Source: Myxocyprinus asiaticus
Taxonomy: Eukaryota > Chordata > Actinopteri > Cypriniformes > Catostomidae
Assembly: GCF_019703515.2 (NCBI RefSeq)
Contig: NC_059346.1
Span: forward strand, 49,459,501-49,523,500
Length of the DNA: 64,000 bases
Direction: 5' to 3'
Shown piece after piece: positions 1 to 12,454 of the stretch. The first letter of the stretch is position 1, and each line of letters opens with the position of its first letter. The notes beneath the pieces were generated by a model, which worked only from the letters and a program-made list of their open reading frames with translations, was not told the origin of the DNA and searched no databases. The translations under genes and the position numbers were made by a program.

Positions 1-2389
1 CAGTGTTGGTCGGACCAATCAGATTCCATGCTACAAGACTGTTTTGATCACACGGACTGGGAGATATTCCGGTCTGCCTCTGATGACGACATTGAGCTTT
101 ACGCTGATAGCGTAACGTGTTTCATCAAAAAGTGCATGGAGGACGTCGTTCCGACCAGAACAATACGGATCTATCCGAATCAGAAACCATGGATAAATAA
201 CGATGTTCGCGCTGCACTTAATGTGCGGACCTCCGCTTTTAATTCCGGGAACGCTGAGGAGCATAAACAAGCCAGTTATGCCCTCCGAAAAACTATCAGA
301 ACCGCAAAACACCAGTACAGGGACAAGATTGAAGGACAGTTTAACACCACCAACTCTAGAAGCATGTGGCAGGGAATTAACATCATCACGGACTTTAAAG
401 GGAATAAAAACTCCGCCATGAACACCGCTGCCTCTCTCCCGGATGAGCTAAATATTTTTATGCTCGTTTTGAGGGAAATAACACCGCCCTCGTGGAGAGA
501 GCTCTCGCGGCTGAAGCTACAGAGGTTAGTTCACTCTCTGTCTCTGTAGCGGATGTAACCCGATCCTTCCGACGGGTGAATATCCGCAAAGCCGTGGGCC
601 CAGACGGCATTCCAGGCTGCGTCATCAGAGCGTGCGCGAACCAGCTGGCTGGTGTTTTTATGGACATTTTCAACCTTTCCCTCTCTTTGTCTGTATTCCC
701 CACATGCTTTAAAATTTCCACCATTGCGCCTGTTCCAAAGCAATCAAAAATAACTTGCTTAAATGACTGGCATCCTGTTGCTCTGACCCCCATCATCAGC
801 AAATGCTTTGAGAGACTAATCAGAGATTACATCTGCTCTGTGCTGCCTCTCTCTCTTGACCCGTTGCAGTGTGCTTACCGCAACAACCGCTCCACTGATG
901 ATGCCATTGCATCTACAATACACACTGCTCTCTCCCACCTGGAAAAAAAGAACACTTATGTGAGAATGCTGTTTGTAGACTACAGCTCAGCATTCAACAC
1001 CATAGTGCCCTCAAAGCTAGATGAGAAACTCCAGGCTCTGGGCTTAAACAGCTCGCTGTGCAGCTGGATCCTGGACTTCCTGTCAAGCAGACGCCAGGTG
1101 GTTAGAATGGGCAGCAACATCTCCTCATCACTGACCCTCAACACTGGAGCCCCGCAGGGCTGTGTTTTCAGCCCACTCTTGTATTCCTTGTACACACATG
1201 ACTGTGTGGCAACACATAGCTCCAATGCCATCATTAAGTTTGCTGATGACACGACGGTGGTAGGTCTGATCACTGACAATGATGAAACAGCCTACAGAGA
1301 GGAGGTGCACACTCTGACACACTGGTGTCAGGAGCACAACCTCTCCCTCAACGTCAGTAAGACAAAGGAGCTTATGGTGGACTTCAGAAGAAAAGACAGA
1401 GAACACAGTCCCATCACCATCAATGGAGCACCAGTGGAGAGAGTCAGCAGCTTCAAGTTCCTGGGTGTCCACATCACTGAGGTACTCACATGGTCCATCC
1501 ACACTGAAGTCGTTGTGAAGAAGGCTCATCAGCGCCTCTTCTTCCTGAGACGGCTGAGGATGTTTGGAATGAACCGCTACATCCTCACATGGTTCTACAC
1601 CTGCACTGTAGAGAGCATCCTGACTGGCTGCATCTCCGCCTGGTACGGCAATAGCACCGCCCACAACCGCAAAGCACTGCAAAGGGTGGTGCGAACTGCC
1701 AGACACATCATCGGAGGTGAGCTTCCCTCCCTCCAGGAAATATATACAAGGCGGTGTGTGAAAAAAGCTCAGAGGATCATCAGAGACTCCAGCCACCCGA
1801 GCTGTTCTCACTGCTACCATCAGGGAGGCGGTATCGCAGCATCAGGACCCGCACCAGCCGACTCCATGACAGCTTCTTCCCCCAAGCAATCAGACTTTTG
1901 AACTCTTGATCTCCCACGATCAAAATACATCAGCACTGCACTTTATTACCCTTACTCTTATATCTCACACCGGACTGTCATAAATTATATTATTATTATA
2001 TTATATTCTCTCTTAACCACTGACTATCAACCGACAGCCTGAATGTCAATACAGTACAATACAACCTACTGTACATTCTATATATACTACTATATATACT
2101 TTTTTATATATTTTTATTTTCTATTTTTATTGAATAATGTGTATCTATATAGTGCGTATTGTATACTGTACAGTGTATGTTATTATTTGTATATTGTTGA
2201 ATGTATTTATGTGTATATCAGATGTTTAAATTGTGCTGTGTTAATTTGATGTTATTGTAAATTGGTACTGTCTCATCACTGTCACGACTGCTATGTTGAT
2301 CGTAACTGCACCCAAGAATTTCACACACCATTGCACTTGTGTATATGGCTGTGTGACAATAAAGTGATTTGATTTCATTTGATTTGACT
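1..2389 (+). mobile_element. L2/CR1-group non-LTR retrotransposon (LINE), 5' part outside window
   Basis: The window opens inside a LINE. Seen: the linker after the endonuclease domain, a reverse transcriptase, then a short 3' UTR ending in an AATAAAG signal and a run built on TGATT units (about 2352-2389), the type of short 3' repeat that ends L2/CR1-group elements. The linker (residues such as HTDWEIF) resembles the equivalent part of the LINE at 49344-52268, so both belong to one clade. The endonuclease lies left of the window. Exact family (L2, Rex1/Babar or other CR1) cannot be fixed by eye. Confidence 0.9.
28..1909 (+). pseudogene. LINE ORF2 C-terminal part: linker plus reverse transcriptase, frameshifted
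   Basis: Copies the element RNA at the target nick in an active LINE. Visible RT blocks: FVDYSSAFNTI (motif A, near 975-1005), GAPQGCVFSPLL (motif B, near 1150-1180) and FADDTT (catalytic motif C, near 1240-1255), followed by a thumb region and a Cys-rich tail. The reading frame is broken twice. One base is missing in a T run near 456, moving translation from the 28-549 frame to the 492-1901 frame. A second shift near 1800-1811 moves the last ~30 codons into another frame, which ends at TGA 1907-1909. The RT core between the shifts has no stop. This is a decayed but fairly young copy. Confidence 0.88.
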
Positions 2390-5110
2390 GTAACTGCCAT
2401 GGTGTCCCGAGTGGTCTCTCCATGAACAGCGATATGATTTCCCAGCACACTGTCTATGAAAGTTCACTGAACCATGGAAAGTCATTTTCTTTGGTCACCG
2501 CTTTGTCCATTGGGCATTTTAACAAATTCTTTCGGAGCCCGCATTATTTTTTTTTTTTTTTTTCCCGAACCTGTACCGTTGTGCACTGGAAATACAACCT
2601 GGGAAGTTTGGCGAAACTCCGCCTTTGACACTTAACCCGCATCAATCCCCAGTTGGCCTTGTTTGGCCCAAAGGGTAATCGGCGGACCAAAGACCATTGG
2701 CCATTGACCCAGAGAAACCCCCGAGGAGGCACGATGAAGCCCCCGGAAGTGACAGAGGGAACGCAATTGGCCCTGGCAGGCACTAGCACACCCTCATTTG
2801 GCCCGAAAGTGGAAACACGGCTAATGTGATCTCATGAGAATTATGTGACTGTGGCGACATTTTTAGCAAAATGACATTACATGGTTCTTTACACATATGG
2901 CGGCAGTTCGGTGAAATGTCCACAACGTGGCGGCAAAGTCTTTTTCAAGGCAAGTCAGTCCACTCTGCGACCATCTTGGGAATGCTCCCGGGCAGCTATT
3001 TTCTATGGATACAAGCGGCATGAAAGTACAGCTCCTATGTACTTGAATGGGGAAAGACCGAAATCTCCAAAACGGTTGGTCAAGATTACGATCAGTGTAT
3101 TTCAAATCAGCAGTAAAATATGACAACACTGGAATCATAAATTGTGTTTCTGTAACTCAGATCATGCTAAAAATCCTATTTTCCTGGCTGGTCTAGCTAA
3201 TGTGCATGTGTGTTCTTGAGTAGATTGACAGCCGATGTCTGTATCTAAAAGATGATTGGCTCTTTTACCTGTATGGCGGGACTTCTGTCTCTGCATCCGC
3301 CGTATTGGGCGTTACAATTTTTCTTGTTCATTTTAATATAAGTGTACCATATCAGGCTAAATAGTCTCTGGTAGTGCTAACAAAATGAGAATAAAATGTT
3401 CTCCAAAACAAATAAGGTTTGCAGGTGTTGTGCTCTATCGAGTTTCAACATAAGATCAACAAAATCTAACTCCCTATCCTTAACATTAAACCTAAACCTA
3501 ACCCATAGTGTCTTAGAAGGAAACGTGAGACGAAAAACGCAATTCCTTAAGTAACCATGTTATTTTGTGGTGATTCTATGACACTTTCATGTGTTGACTC
3601 GCATACTGTTCAGGACTTGTACCCTGGTACTTTGCATTGTAAGTGCAATGCTCTTTTCGTTTTTGAAAAATCCTAACCCCAAGTATAGTGAATCTTCCCT
3701 TTAATATCTAGAAGATCTGAAGTGTTTCTGTACCGAAATCCATCCACTTTAAGCAAGGGATAGATGTAGATACAGTACATCTTCAAATAAAAACAACAAG
3801 CATTAACCTTAATATCCAGAGCACGTATTGTAAAGCCTGTTCTTAGCGCTCACTCAAAGGGGGCATATAAGGATTCTACATATCTAACTTTCACCCTGAT
3901 AGGGGGACTCAATGAAGTGCCCTTGTGTTCATCCCACACCAAATCATGCTGAATGAGGTTCTATCAGCCTGTAAGACCCTTAATCATTGGATCACAAAGA
4001 GAGAGGATTTCCATTCAGCGCTCTCTGAGTGGACAGATTGAGAGTAAAGTGTCAATGTGGTGTTGTGGGGAGGGACTGTAAGTGTGTGTGGTGTGCTAGA
4101 ATTCACTGTAGACCATTAGTGTCCTGCTAAAGCTCCAGTGGGTTTGGCGGAAGCTGAGAGGATTAGTAAGGGAAGCTCTAGTGGGATCATGAAGCAGTAA
4201 TGGCCCTGCAGGGGACTGTAATAAGAACACACTACACTGAATTATAATATTTCCCTATAAATGCAATGATTAAAAAAACAAAAAAACAATACCAAATGTT
4301 ATTATGACAACACTGGAAGAGTGAAAAGTAATCTGCAATCAAGACTGAACAGATCTAAATGTTCTTTTCCTTTCCCAATTGCCATTATGTGTCACTGAAA
4401 ACCTCTCAGTACTAATTACCAGTAATGTGACACAGTTTCAATACATATATTTATGACTAAGGATAAAAAACAAATTACATAAAACTGTCAACAAAGTTTT
4501 TTCACTCTCCAAATTAGCTTCTCAAATTATTTTCAAGACTCACCTCGTGCCATCATGGGCCTCAAAAAATTATCTGCTGCTATAGAAACAAAGGCGCAAA
4601 CCTCAGCCGGGCTACAGGAATTCCTGTTTTATGTTATGTAAAGAGTGTGAAAACTTCCCAGATATAGCAACTGGCACAGAGCCTGGTATATTCTACACTA
4701 CATTACAGTGTATATAGGGATCTCGCCCAAGTTTTGTCTCATGGCTATATAAACTCACTATAACAGATGTTTGTGAAATGTATTTTGAAGCTTTCTCTTG
4801 TTCTCGCTATAGATGATCATGAAAATATCTTTATGAATATAGAAATACAGATTACAGCCACAATTTATAAATGTCTCACTTTAGTGAACGTACATACTGT
4901 AACAAAAAAGTGAAGACACCAGGAGCAATAGAAATATTTGAACAGGTGCACAGTAAGGGCACCTACACACTAAAGATAGCTTTGGTGGAGTGTTTGACAG
5001 ATAGGAATGCGTAAGAGGAATACAGTGAATTGGATTTCTGACAGCTCAACTGGACCAACCTGCTCTCATTAGTTAACAGTTGCCTACTTCAGAGGCTGTT
5101 CCTGCAAAAG
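2390..5110. other. Non-coding DNA without recognisable genes
   Basis: No convincing coding region. There is a poly-T run near 2546-2563 followed by a GC-richer block (2570-2825) that reads like an old, unclassified repeat. Open frames here are short, low-complexity or lack recognisable domains. The remainder is AT-rich and looks like intergenic or intronic fish DNA. Confidence 0.6.
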
Positions 5111-5401
5111 TTAAAGGAATATTTCACCCAAAAATTACCCTTATCTATCATTTCACTTCCAAAGACACTGATTTAACCACTGGAGTCGTATGGATTACTT
5201 TTATGCTGCCTTTATGTGCCTTTTGGACCTTCAAAGTTCTGGTCACCATTCACTTGCATTGTGTGGACCTACAGAGCTGAAATATTCTTAAAATCTTCAT
5301 TTGTGTTCAGCGGAAGAAAGAAAGTCATAGACATTTGGGATGGCATGAGGGTGAGTAAATGATGAGAAAATGTTAATTTTTAGAGTGAACTATTCCTTTA
5401 A
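5111..5401. mobile_element. TTAA-bounded foldback MITE, internally deleted copy
   Basis: Starts TTAAAGGAATATTTCACCC and ends with the inverted counterpart GTGAACTATTCCTTTAA, so TTAA sits at both edges, as expected for TTAA-targeting transposons. The right arm contains the same sequence as the full foldback copies at 22252-22883 and 27787-28425; most of the left arm is missing. It resembles the Angel-type MITEs of teleosts; the name is inference. Confidence 0.75.
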
Positions 5402-6542
5402 GAAGTTTTCAACATTTGGGTTGCATGACGGACCGTCTGCAACGCATTTTCCACACTGAAATCAATGGATTTGCAGTATTCTCTGATGCAGCATGAATAC
5501 TAGTGTGTAGATACCCCAACTTGGCATCCTAACCAGGCATGACGACAAGTGACTAGAAATAAAAGCCATATCTTCCATGTAAATCAGAGTTTTTGTCCTA
5601 ACTCGCCATGACCGTATTAAACGATGAGCAACAGGAAATTTTACCAGTCGCTTGGCTTTGATTTTAATGGCATCGTACAGAGTAGCTTTGCCCACATTGA
5701 AATCTTATTGGTCCAAAATTCTTCTTCACATAACTGTATATTACTGTAAACATACAATTTAAGCACTCCCAAGTTCTCATAATGGATCCACACATTTCAT
5801 TTTGAAGCTTTTTGTAATTTCCATTATTCTCAATGGTGATTCATTGCTTTAATACAATAGTGTTTACCTGAATTAGAGTAAATAATATACTGTATTTTTA
5901 TTATTATTTAAATCAGCATAAATAAAGGCAATACACACACACACACAAAAAAAAAAAAACATTAAAAAATAAATGAACACCAGGATATACAGTATGTAAT
6001 TTAAATAATGTATCATGATGATTGCATTATAGTAATGTGAATTAGATTTTTTGCATTAACCAAAATATAATTTATTATTTCTTTAAATTGTAGGGTGAAA
6101 TGTGACCGGTACGTTTGGTTTTGCGAGATTCGCCTTTCCCGTTGCTTATAGGCAGTGTGTGGGTGTGTTGGTAGGGGGGTTTGCGGGGCTGGGTATTGTA
6201 CAGGCGGCTGGTCAGATCAAAGTTAATCCTGTCTTAACATGTGTGCATAGATACAAATGGACAGAACTGGAGGAGAACAGAGCATTAAAGCCAAACTTAA
6301 AAAAAATACATGTTTCCATCCAATCTGCTAAGTGAAAATAAAGATAAATGAGAGCATTAAAGAGACGCTACATGACTCTGTGGCTTGAGGAACAAGACAG
6401 CTGCTGAGCATCTGAAACTGTGATGCTTGAAAGAAGCCATTCCATTGATTAAAATTTACATGAAAACACAAAGGGTGAGGCCTTCAAGGTAAAAGTCTTA
6501 CAAGGCTTTATATGCCATTTTTCTCATTTGTGTTCTCTTCTA
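5402..6542. other. AT-rich non-coding DNA with a small AC/A microsatellite
   Basis: No gene recognised. A short (AC)n followed by an A run lies at about 5932-5959. A 77-codon open frame at 6102-6335 has no recognisable domain and is not called. Confidence 0.5.
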
Positions 6543-7346
6543 CACTGTAAAAATTTTTTTTTGTAAAACAGTAAAAGACTAAAAATGCAACAGTTAAAAA
6601 ACAGGTAGTTACCTGGTAAAATTCTTAAATATATTTAAAAAGACAATACATGTAGTTTTACGGTAAAATTTTGTAAAAATATATTTTTTTTTTATGTAAA
6701 AAATATGAAAATTGATATTATGTTTAACAAAAGAGTACATGTACTTTTTACAGTAAATTATTGTTTATAATAAAAACATATAATTTATAATAAAACAATA
6801 ATCGGGCGTTCCCAGAATTCCCTGCATGACCCAGTTAATTTAATTATATTTTATGGGAATAGTTATGTTTCTTTGTATTTTTAATATCAGTTACAGTATG
6901 TACTTTGGCGTGTTCTGTATTATATTTTATGTAGTTTAGTTAATGTTTATTACATTATTTGAATTTCACATGTGTTACCCTGATGGTGTTTAGTGTTTGT
7001 GTGAGTGACACTGAGCAATGTCTCTACATGTTTATTGGCCATTGCTCCTGGAAGAGCCTCTGTTGGTGAACTTCATGTCATCATGTACTCTTCTGTAATT
7101 ACTACGGTGATTAAAAATACATTATAAAGTAAAAAGCAGATTTTTACAGTTTCAGAAGGTTAATATATCAAGTTTTTTTATTTAATAATATAAACGATGG
7201 TAATGCACTTTAAAATATACAGGCATCAAAATTACATCCCGTAAAGCCTGAAACGGGGTTACCGTATTATTTATGGTGAATTTCTGGCAACCACAGCTGC
7301 CAGTTTTTTGCCGTAAATTTAACAAGATTTTTTTTTTCTTACAGTG
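6543..7346. mobile_element. Non-autonomous DNA element with CACTGTAA terminal inverted repeats and TA duplication
   Basis: Left end TA-CACTGTAA (6541-6550) and right end TTACAGTG-TA (7339-7348) are exact inverses flanked by TA on both sides, the target duplication typical of Tc1/mariner-group elements. The body is AT-rich with no transposase. The 3' segment (around 7255-7340, CAGCTGCCAG and poly-T) looks like a repeat common in fish genomes. The superfamily is inferred from the TA duplication only. Confidence 0.6.
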
Positions 7347-7518
7347 TATTGTTTAAAAAAGCATTTATTGTTAATGATCTCCAAAGTATGTATGGTATGT
7401 TTTTATTTTTCACTCTTGTCTGTTAGCTACTGCATCTGTCAATCTGTCAGCGAGCTCTTTGTAAACACAGAGAAGTGTCATAAACAACACATAAACAGAA
7501 AAACAAGACAGAAGTTTA

Positions 7519-7929
7519 TCAAAGGCAAGGAAAATGGAAAGGAAAGAAAATGAAAGAAAAGGAAAGGGGAAATGGCAAGGAAAGGAAATGGAAAATGGCA
7601 TGGCAAGGAAAGGCAAGGGAAGAAAAGGAAAGGAAAGGAAAATGGAAAGGAAGGGGAAAGGAAAGGGGAAATGGCAAGGAAGGGGGAAAGGCAAGGAAAA
7701 TGGAAAGGAAAGGGGAAATGGCAAAGAAGGGGAAAACGCAAGGAAAGTGGAAAAGAAAGGAAGGGTAAGGAAATAAAATAAAAAGGAAATGGCAAGGAAA
7801 ATGGAAAGGAAAGGAAAGAGGACATGGCAAGGAAGCATGAAAGGCAAAGAAAGGTGGAAAGGAAATATAAGAATAAAGAAAGGAAAGGGGGAAAAAACAA
7901 GGAAAGGAAAAAGGAAATGGAAAGAAAAT
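7519..7929 (+). repeat. Polypurine (GGAAA/GGCAA)n low-complexity tract
   Basis: About 410 bases almost without pyrimidines on the plus strand, made of imperfect GGAAA, GGGAAA and GGCAA units. Open frames through it on both strands are low-complexity artefacts (Lys/Gly/Arg-rich or Phe/Pro/Ser-rich) and are not genes. Such strand asymmetry can favour triplex formation. Confidence 0.9.
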
Positions 7930-7964
7930 ATTTAATTTCTTTTATCGTACAGTAGTTTATAGTG

Positions 7965-8830
7965 CAGCACTACTCAACCCGTGGGCTGCATGCGGCCGTC
8001 AAGCGATCTTTTGCGGCCTGCGCTATGATATCATCATCAGAGATATATTTATCAGCAGCCTGTAAAATCTGTATGATTTACGCTAGTTCTCTACATTGCT
8101 GAATCACATTAGAGAGGGAATTTCAACTGCAAGAGGATGTTACAAATAAATAAATAAAAATAATAATAATATCTGAGCTGAGCATGGCTGATGTTATGAG
8201 AGTGTCGGTCAGTCTGCGCGCTCGCAATCTCACTTAAGAGCTACTCAACACGGTGCGAATCTGTCCAGTCTCTTGAATAGTTCGTCAATATACTCGTCAT
8301 GACAACAGTATTTACAAGAAAAAAATAACTGTTTTTCAATCAGTGACAGCGTTGAAACGCCTCCAAGCAAATGTTTTGTAGTGATCTACTTCGGCACAAA
8401 ATGCTAAGGGGGGTGAACAAATCTTTATGACTTGTCACTGAAGGACTTTTGGTGCTAATTTTGGATATATCACTCTTGTTTTTAAACACATTTCTGGTGT
8501 ATGTGATGTTGAACATTCATGGTGTTTGTTACTTGACAATCACAGTGACAACAGGACTGATCTATATCAGAAAATCAAACTGTTACACCCCTTATGTTTA
8601 AAATAATTACAAAAAGGGATAGTTCACCCAAAAAATACAATTCTCTCATCATTTCCTCACCATCATGCCATCCCAGATGTGTATGACTTTCTTCTGCAGA
8701 ACACAAATTAAGATTTTTAAAAGAATATTTTAGCTCTGTAGGTCCATACAAAGCAAGTGAATGGTGGCCAGAAAAGGGTACAGGGATCCAGCTTTGTGGC
8801 CCCTGACCTTTCCGAAGTTGAGTAGCCTTG
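7965..8830. mobile_element. Non-autonomous hAT-type transposon with 8-bp target duplication
   Basis: Left terminus CAGCACTACTCAAC and right terminus (reverse complement CAAGGCTACTCAAC) form imperfect inverted repeats. They are flanked by TTATAGTG (7957-7964) and ATATAGTG (8831-8838), an 8-bp duplication matching at 7 of 8 positions, as expected for hAT. The first ~60 bases (GTGGGCTGCATGCGGCC) are typical of ZBED/Charlie-like hAT ends. No transposase is seen. A half copy of the TTAA MITE (8613-8775) is nested inside. Confidence 0.75.
8613..8775. mobile_element. Truncated half copy of TTAA foldback MITE
   Basis: Begins AAAGGGATAGTTCACCC and follows the left arm of the copy at 22252-22883 up to the region around CCATACAAAGCAAGTGAATG, then loses similarity. 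The second arm is missing. It is nested in the hAT-type element 7965-8830. Confidence 0.75.
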
Positions 8831-8848
8831 ATATAGTGTATAGTGCAT

Positions 8849-9056
8849 AACGTCCTGGTTACTTGCGTAACCTCCATTCCCTGATGGAGGGAACGAGACG
8901 ATGTGTCGATGTAGTGACACTAGGGGTCACTCTTGGGAGCCCGAGACACCTCTGGTCTTTGATAAAAGGCCAATGAAAATTGGCGAGTTTTATTTGCAGG
9001 CCACTCCCCCGGACATACGGGTATAAAAGGAGCTGGTATGCAACCACTCATTCAGA
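8849..9056 (+). repeat. DIRS-like copy A, right inverted terminal repeat plus tail
   Basis: Contains the outer tail (AACGTCCTGGTTAC onward) and the repeat proper, which is the inverse of 13372-13534. A TATAAAAG box lies at 9022-9029 pointing into the element, mirroring the one in the other terminal repeat. Confidence 0.85.
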
Positions 9057-9134
9057 TTTTTTGCTGAGGAGCCAAGACAAGGTCCAGCCATTTCAGTGGG
9101 TAGTTCAGCATTGTGGCAGGAGGGACACACACAA

Positions 9135-9203
9135 GTAACCAGGATGTTCCCTATCTGTCACTCACTCGACGTTGTGTCAATGTAGTTACACTAGGGGTCC
9201 CTA
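9135..9203. repeat. DIRS-like copy A, internal complementary region (partial)
   Basis: Matches the outermost bases of the element's gag-side end (CCCTATCTGTCACTCACTCG). In DIRS elements this internal region bridges both ends during formation of the circular intermediate. Compared with copy B the half complementary to the right tail is largely deleted. Confidence 0.8.
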
Positions 9204-9950
9204 TACGAAACGCCACAACTGGCTGAACTGTGTTACGTGAACTGGCAGTGTGTGATGGGCAGACCACTGTGTGCCTCGTAGCCAGCACACCAGGCCGACA
9301 CGTAACTTCCCCCAACATAGTTATGAGTGTCGAATGTCCCTTTGGGGACAAGTTGACTACCAAAAAATAGAGACAGGCTAACCCAGTCGTGGCCTCTTTT
9401 CCCCTTCTTTTTTCCACTCCTTAAAAAAGAAGGGGGATTATCCGACTGGGCCGCCAGGTCTAGTCGGGGGGTGTCCCTCCCAAGGGGAGGACACCGCGGA
9501 GACCACACATTGCCCAAAGATGAGAGGGATATTTAAGTGGAAAAATACGTCACATGGTCTTTTCGACCATGTGGAGAGTCTCATGGTAGATCCTACCCAA
9601 TGGGGGAGGAGTTACTACAAACATGGAGACTGTGGCAGAGGGGGCTCTGCCGAAGGAAGATGCAGTTTGCCAACAGGGAATCTAATTAGCGGAAGATATA
9701 CATCGCATGGGGTTACCTTACAGTGAACCGCCACATGTGGAGCACCTACCCCAGAACAGGGCTCTTAGTTAGCACATGTACTGGGCCGGCAGCGAGTCTC
9801 TCCGAAAACTCGACTGCCACAGGGCTCGGAGGAAGTCAACCAGGGAACATAGTTTGTGAACACTACTGGGAATTAATGGCGCACGTCTTCAGCTCAGAGG
9901 AGGTGAAAGGCGCTATGTGCAAGCGATACACCCGGCCGGCTATCCTGGGC

Positions 9951-11519
9951 TTATCCACTTGTATTGCGTGCCACTACCTGGGACGAATTCGGTTCCACCG
10001 TGTTGTCTGTCCGAACTAACACATGCTTGCCCTGGATCAATGGCCGAAACCTCCGCAGGATGAGCAGAATTGTCAACAAATTGAGGCAGTTGTGCAAATA
10101 CAGTCGCGGGCCCGTCCACAAGCCGGCTGCTGTGTGCCCATTCCAAACAGTGCCCCTGCCCATTTTGGAGACATCTGTCATGACCATGACGCGCCTGGAG
10201 ACCTGCTCTAGGGGAACACCTGCCTGTAGAAACGAGAGGTCGGTCCAAGGGCTGAAAAGACGGTGACAGACTGGCGTGATGACCACACGATGTGTCCAGC
10301 GGCGCCATGCCCATCTCAGGACTCGAGTCTGAAGCCAGTGCTAAAGCGGTCTCATATGCATCAACCCGAGCGGGGTGGCCACTGCTGAGGATGCCATATG
10401 CCCCAGGAGCCTCTGAAAGAGTTTCAGTGGAACCGCTGTTTTCTGTTTGAACGCCATCAAACAGGCCAGCACCGACTGTGTGCACTTGTTCGTGTGACGC
10501 ACTGTCAAAGAGACTGAGTCCAACTCCAAACCGAGGAGCTTGCTCTTTTCCCAATTGACCTGAAGCCCTAGTCGGCTGAGGTGTGAGAGCACCAAGTCCC
10601 TGTGTGCACACAACATGTCCCGAGAGTGAGCTAGGATTAGCCAATCATCGAGATAGTTGAGAATGCGAATGCCCTCTTTCCTTAACGGGGCAAGGGCTGC
10701 CTCTGTGACTTTCGTGAAGACACGAGGAGACAAGGACAGGCCGAAAGGGAGGACCTTGAACTGATACACCTGACCCTCGAATGCAAACCGCAGGAAGAGT
10801 CTGTGTCGAGGTAGAATCGAGACGTGGAAGTACGCGTCCTTCAGGTCTACCACCGCGAACCAATCTTGATGCCGGACACTCACCAGAATGCGTTTTTGCG
10901 TCAGCATCTTGAACGGGAGTCTGTGTAAAGCCCGGTTCAGTACTCGCAGGTCTAAGATTGGCCGCAACCCACCGCCTTTTTTCGGTACGATGAAGTAAGG
11001 GTTGTAAAACCCCTTCTTCATCTCGGCCGGAGGGACAGGTTCTATTGCACCCTTCCATAGAAGGGTAGCGATCTCCGCACGCAAGGTAGCAGCATTTTCG
11101 TCCATCACCAAGGTGAAGTGGATACCGCTGAACCTGGGCGGACGCCTGGCGAACTGAATCGCGTAGCCGAGTCGGACGCTCCGGACCAGCCATCGCGATG
11201 GATTGGAAAGCGCAAGCCATGCATCCAAGTTCTGCGCAAGGGAGACCAAAGGGACAACATCGTCGGACGTACCGGCAGGTGGGGCCTCATGGCGGGGCGG
11301 AGCTAGGGACATCGAAGCACTTACCTGGCTCCTTGTGACCACCCCCGGAACAGCCTGGGACGGGGGAGGAAGAGGCCTGTCCTCGTGACCCGTGGACACT
11401 GTCACATCGGGGGCAGATTTGTACCACAGTTGGGCGCTCAGGGGCGGAAGACCACCGCTGGAGCTCCAAACCTGCCAAATAGAGTGGTGGACGGTGGTCG
11501 TGATGACGGCCGTGCACAC
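9951..11519 (-). pseudogene. DIRS-like reverse transcriptase / RNase H, copy A
   Basis: RT blocks: YFIVPKKGGGLRPILDLR, then WFAVVDLKDAYFHV (motif A), KVLPFGLSLSPRVF (motif B) and ILNYLDDWLIL (catalytic YLDD). The RT core has no stop between these. One in-frame TAG at 10341-10343 separates it from the RNase H part (10286-9951), which keeps VMTDVSK and VRTDN but has lost the acidic residue where copy B has LELLAI. The frame ends at the junction of the recombinase deletion. Over 119 RT residues copy A and B differ at 17 by hand count (about 86% identity). Not functional as it stands. Confidence 0.88.
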
Positions 11520-12454
11520 CGGATATGTGACCCAGGGAACAAGGAAACCACTCTTGCTGAACTCTTGGGTACTGCAGCCACTTGGACATGCAACGCAATT
11601 AAATGTTGCCTTCGATCAGGGGATGGAGAGGTCTGCTTACCAGCTCCAGAGCAGCGGGTTTCGTCGTCCCTGGGTCGCCCGTCTCAAGGGCGCTTTGAAG
11701 CCTTTCACAGGTTTTTGGCAGCCGCGAGACGGGTGGCGTCTGCTTCCTGCGGTGGGCTCCACGCCGGGGCCGGGCCGAAGGGGCAGGCTGCAGCGGAGCC
11801 AGTGCAGTCACCGCAGGGGGACACCCTTGGCGACGAGCAGACGGGGTGCGAGATCTTGTGCTGCGCCAGGGCAGGATATGCCGGATAGCCTCTGTCTGCT
11901 GCTCCACCGTTGATAACTGCTGGGCCAGTAGGCCAAATAGGCCAGCCTGGGAGATGGGGCAGCAAGGAACCGTGTTCTGTCAGCCTCACCCATCTCGACC
12001 AGGTTGAGCCAAAGGTGGCACTACTGGACCACTAATGTGGACATCATCCGCCCGAGAGACCGCGCCGTGACCTCCGTCGCTCAGAGAGCGAGGTCGGTCA
12101 CCGAGCGCAGTTCTTGCATCAATCCTGGGGTGGAACTACCCTCGTGCAGTTCCTTTAGCGCCTTGGCGGACTTGCAGGAGAGCCATGGCGTGCAGGGCAG
12201 AGGCGGCTTGTCCAGCGGCACCATAGGCCTTGGCCGTCAGAGATGACGTAAACCTACAGGCCTTGGACGGGGGCTTTGGGCACCCGTGCCAGGTGGCAGC
12301 GCTCTGCGGGCATAGGTGCACCGCAAGCGCTTTTATCCACCGGGGATTGCCGAATAGCCCTTGGCCGGCCCACCATCGAGAGTAGTGAGGGCGGGGAAGC
12401 TGAAAAGATCAGGACCGGGCAGTAAAAACTGCCTCCCATGACTTTGTCAGCTCT

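Noticed and set aside
1128..1820. 230-codon minus-strand frame
   Set aside because: Antisense shadow of the LINE reverse transcriptase.
6102..6335. 77-codon open frame starting MTGTFGFARF
   Set aside because: No recognisable domain and surrounded by AT-rich non-coding DNA.
7410..7900. Several long open frames on both strands
   Set aside because: They read through the polypurine tract and give only Phe/Pro/Leu/Ser or Lys/Gly/Arg low-complexity protein.
10645..11220. 191-codon minus-strand frame overlapping the DIRS RT
   Set aside because: Shadow in another frame of the RT coding strand; the RT motifs are in the 10341-11519 frame.
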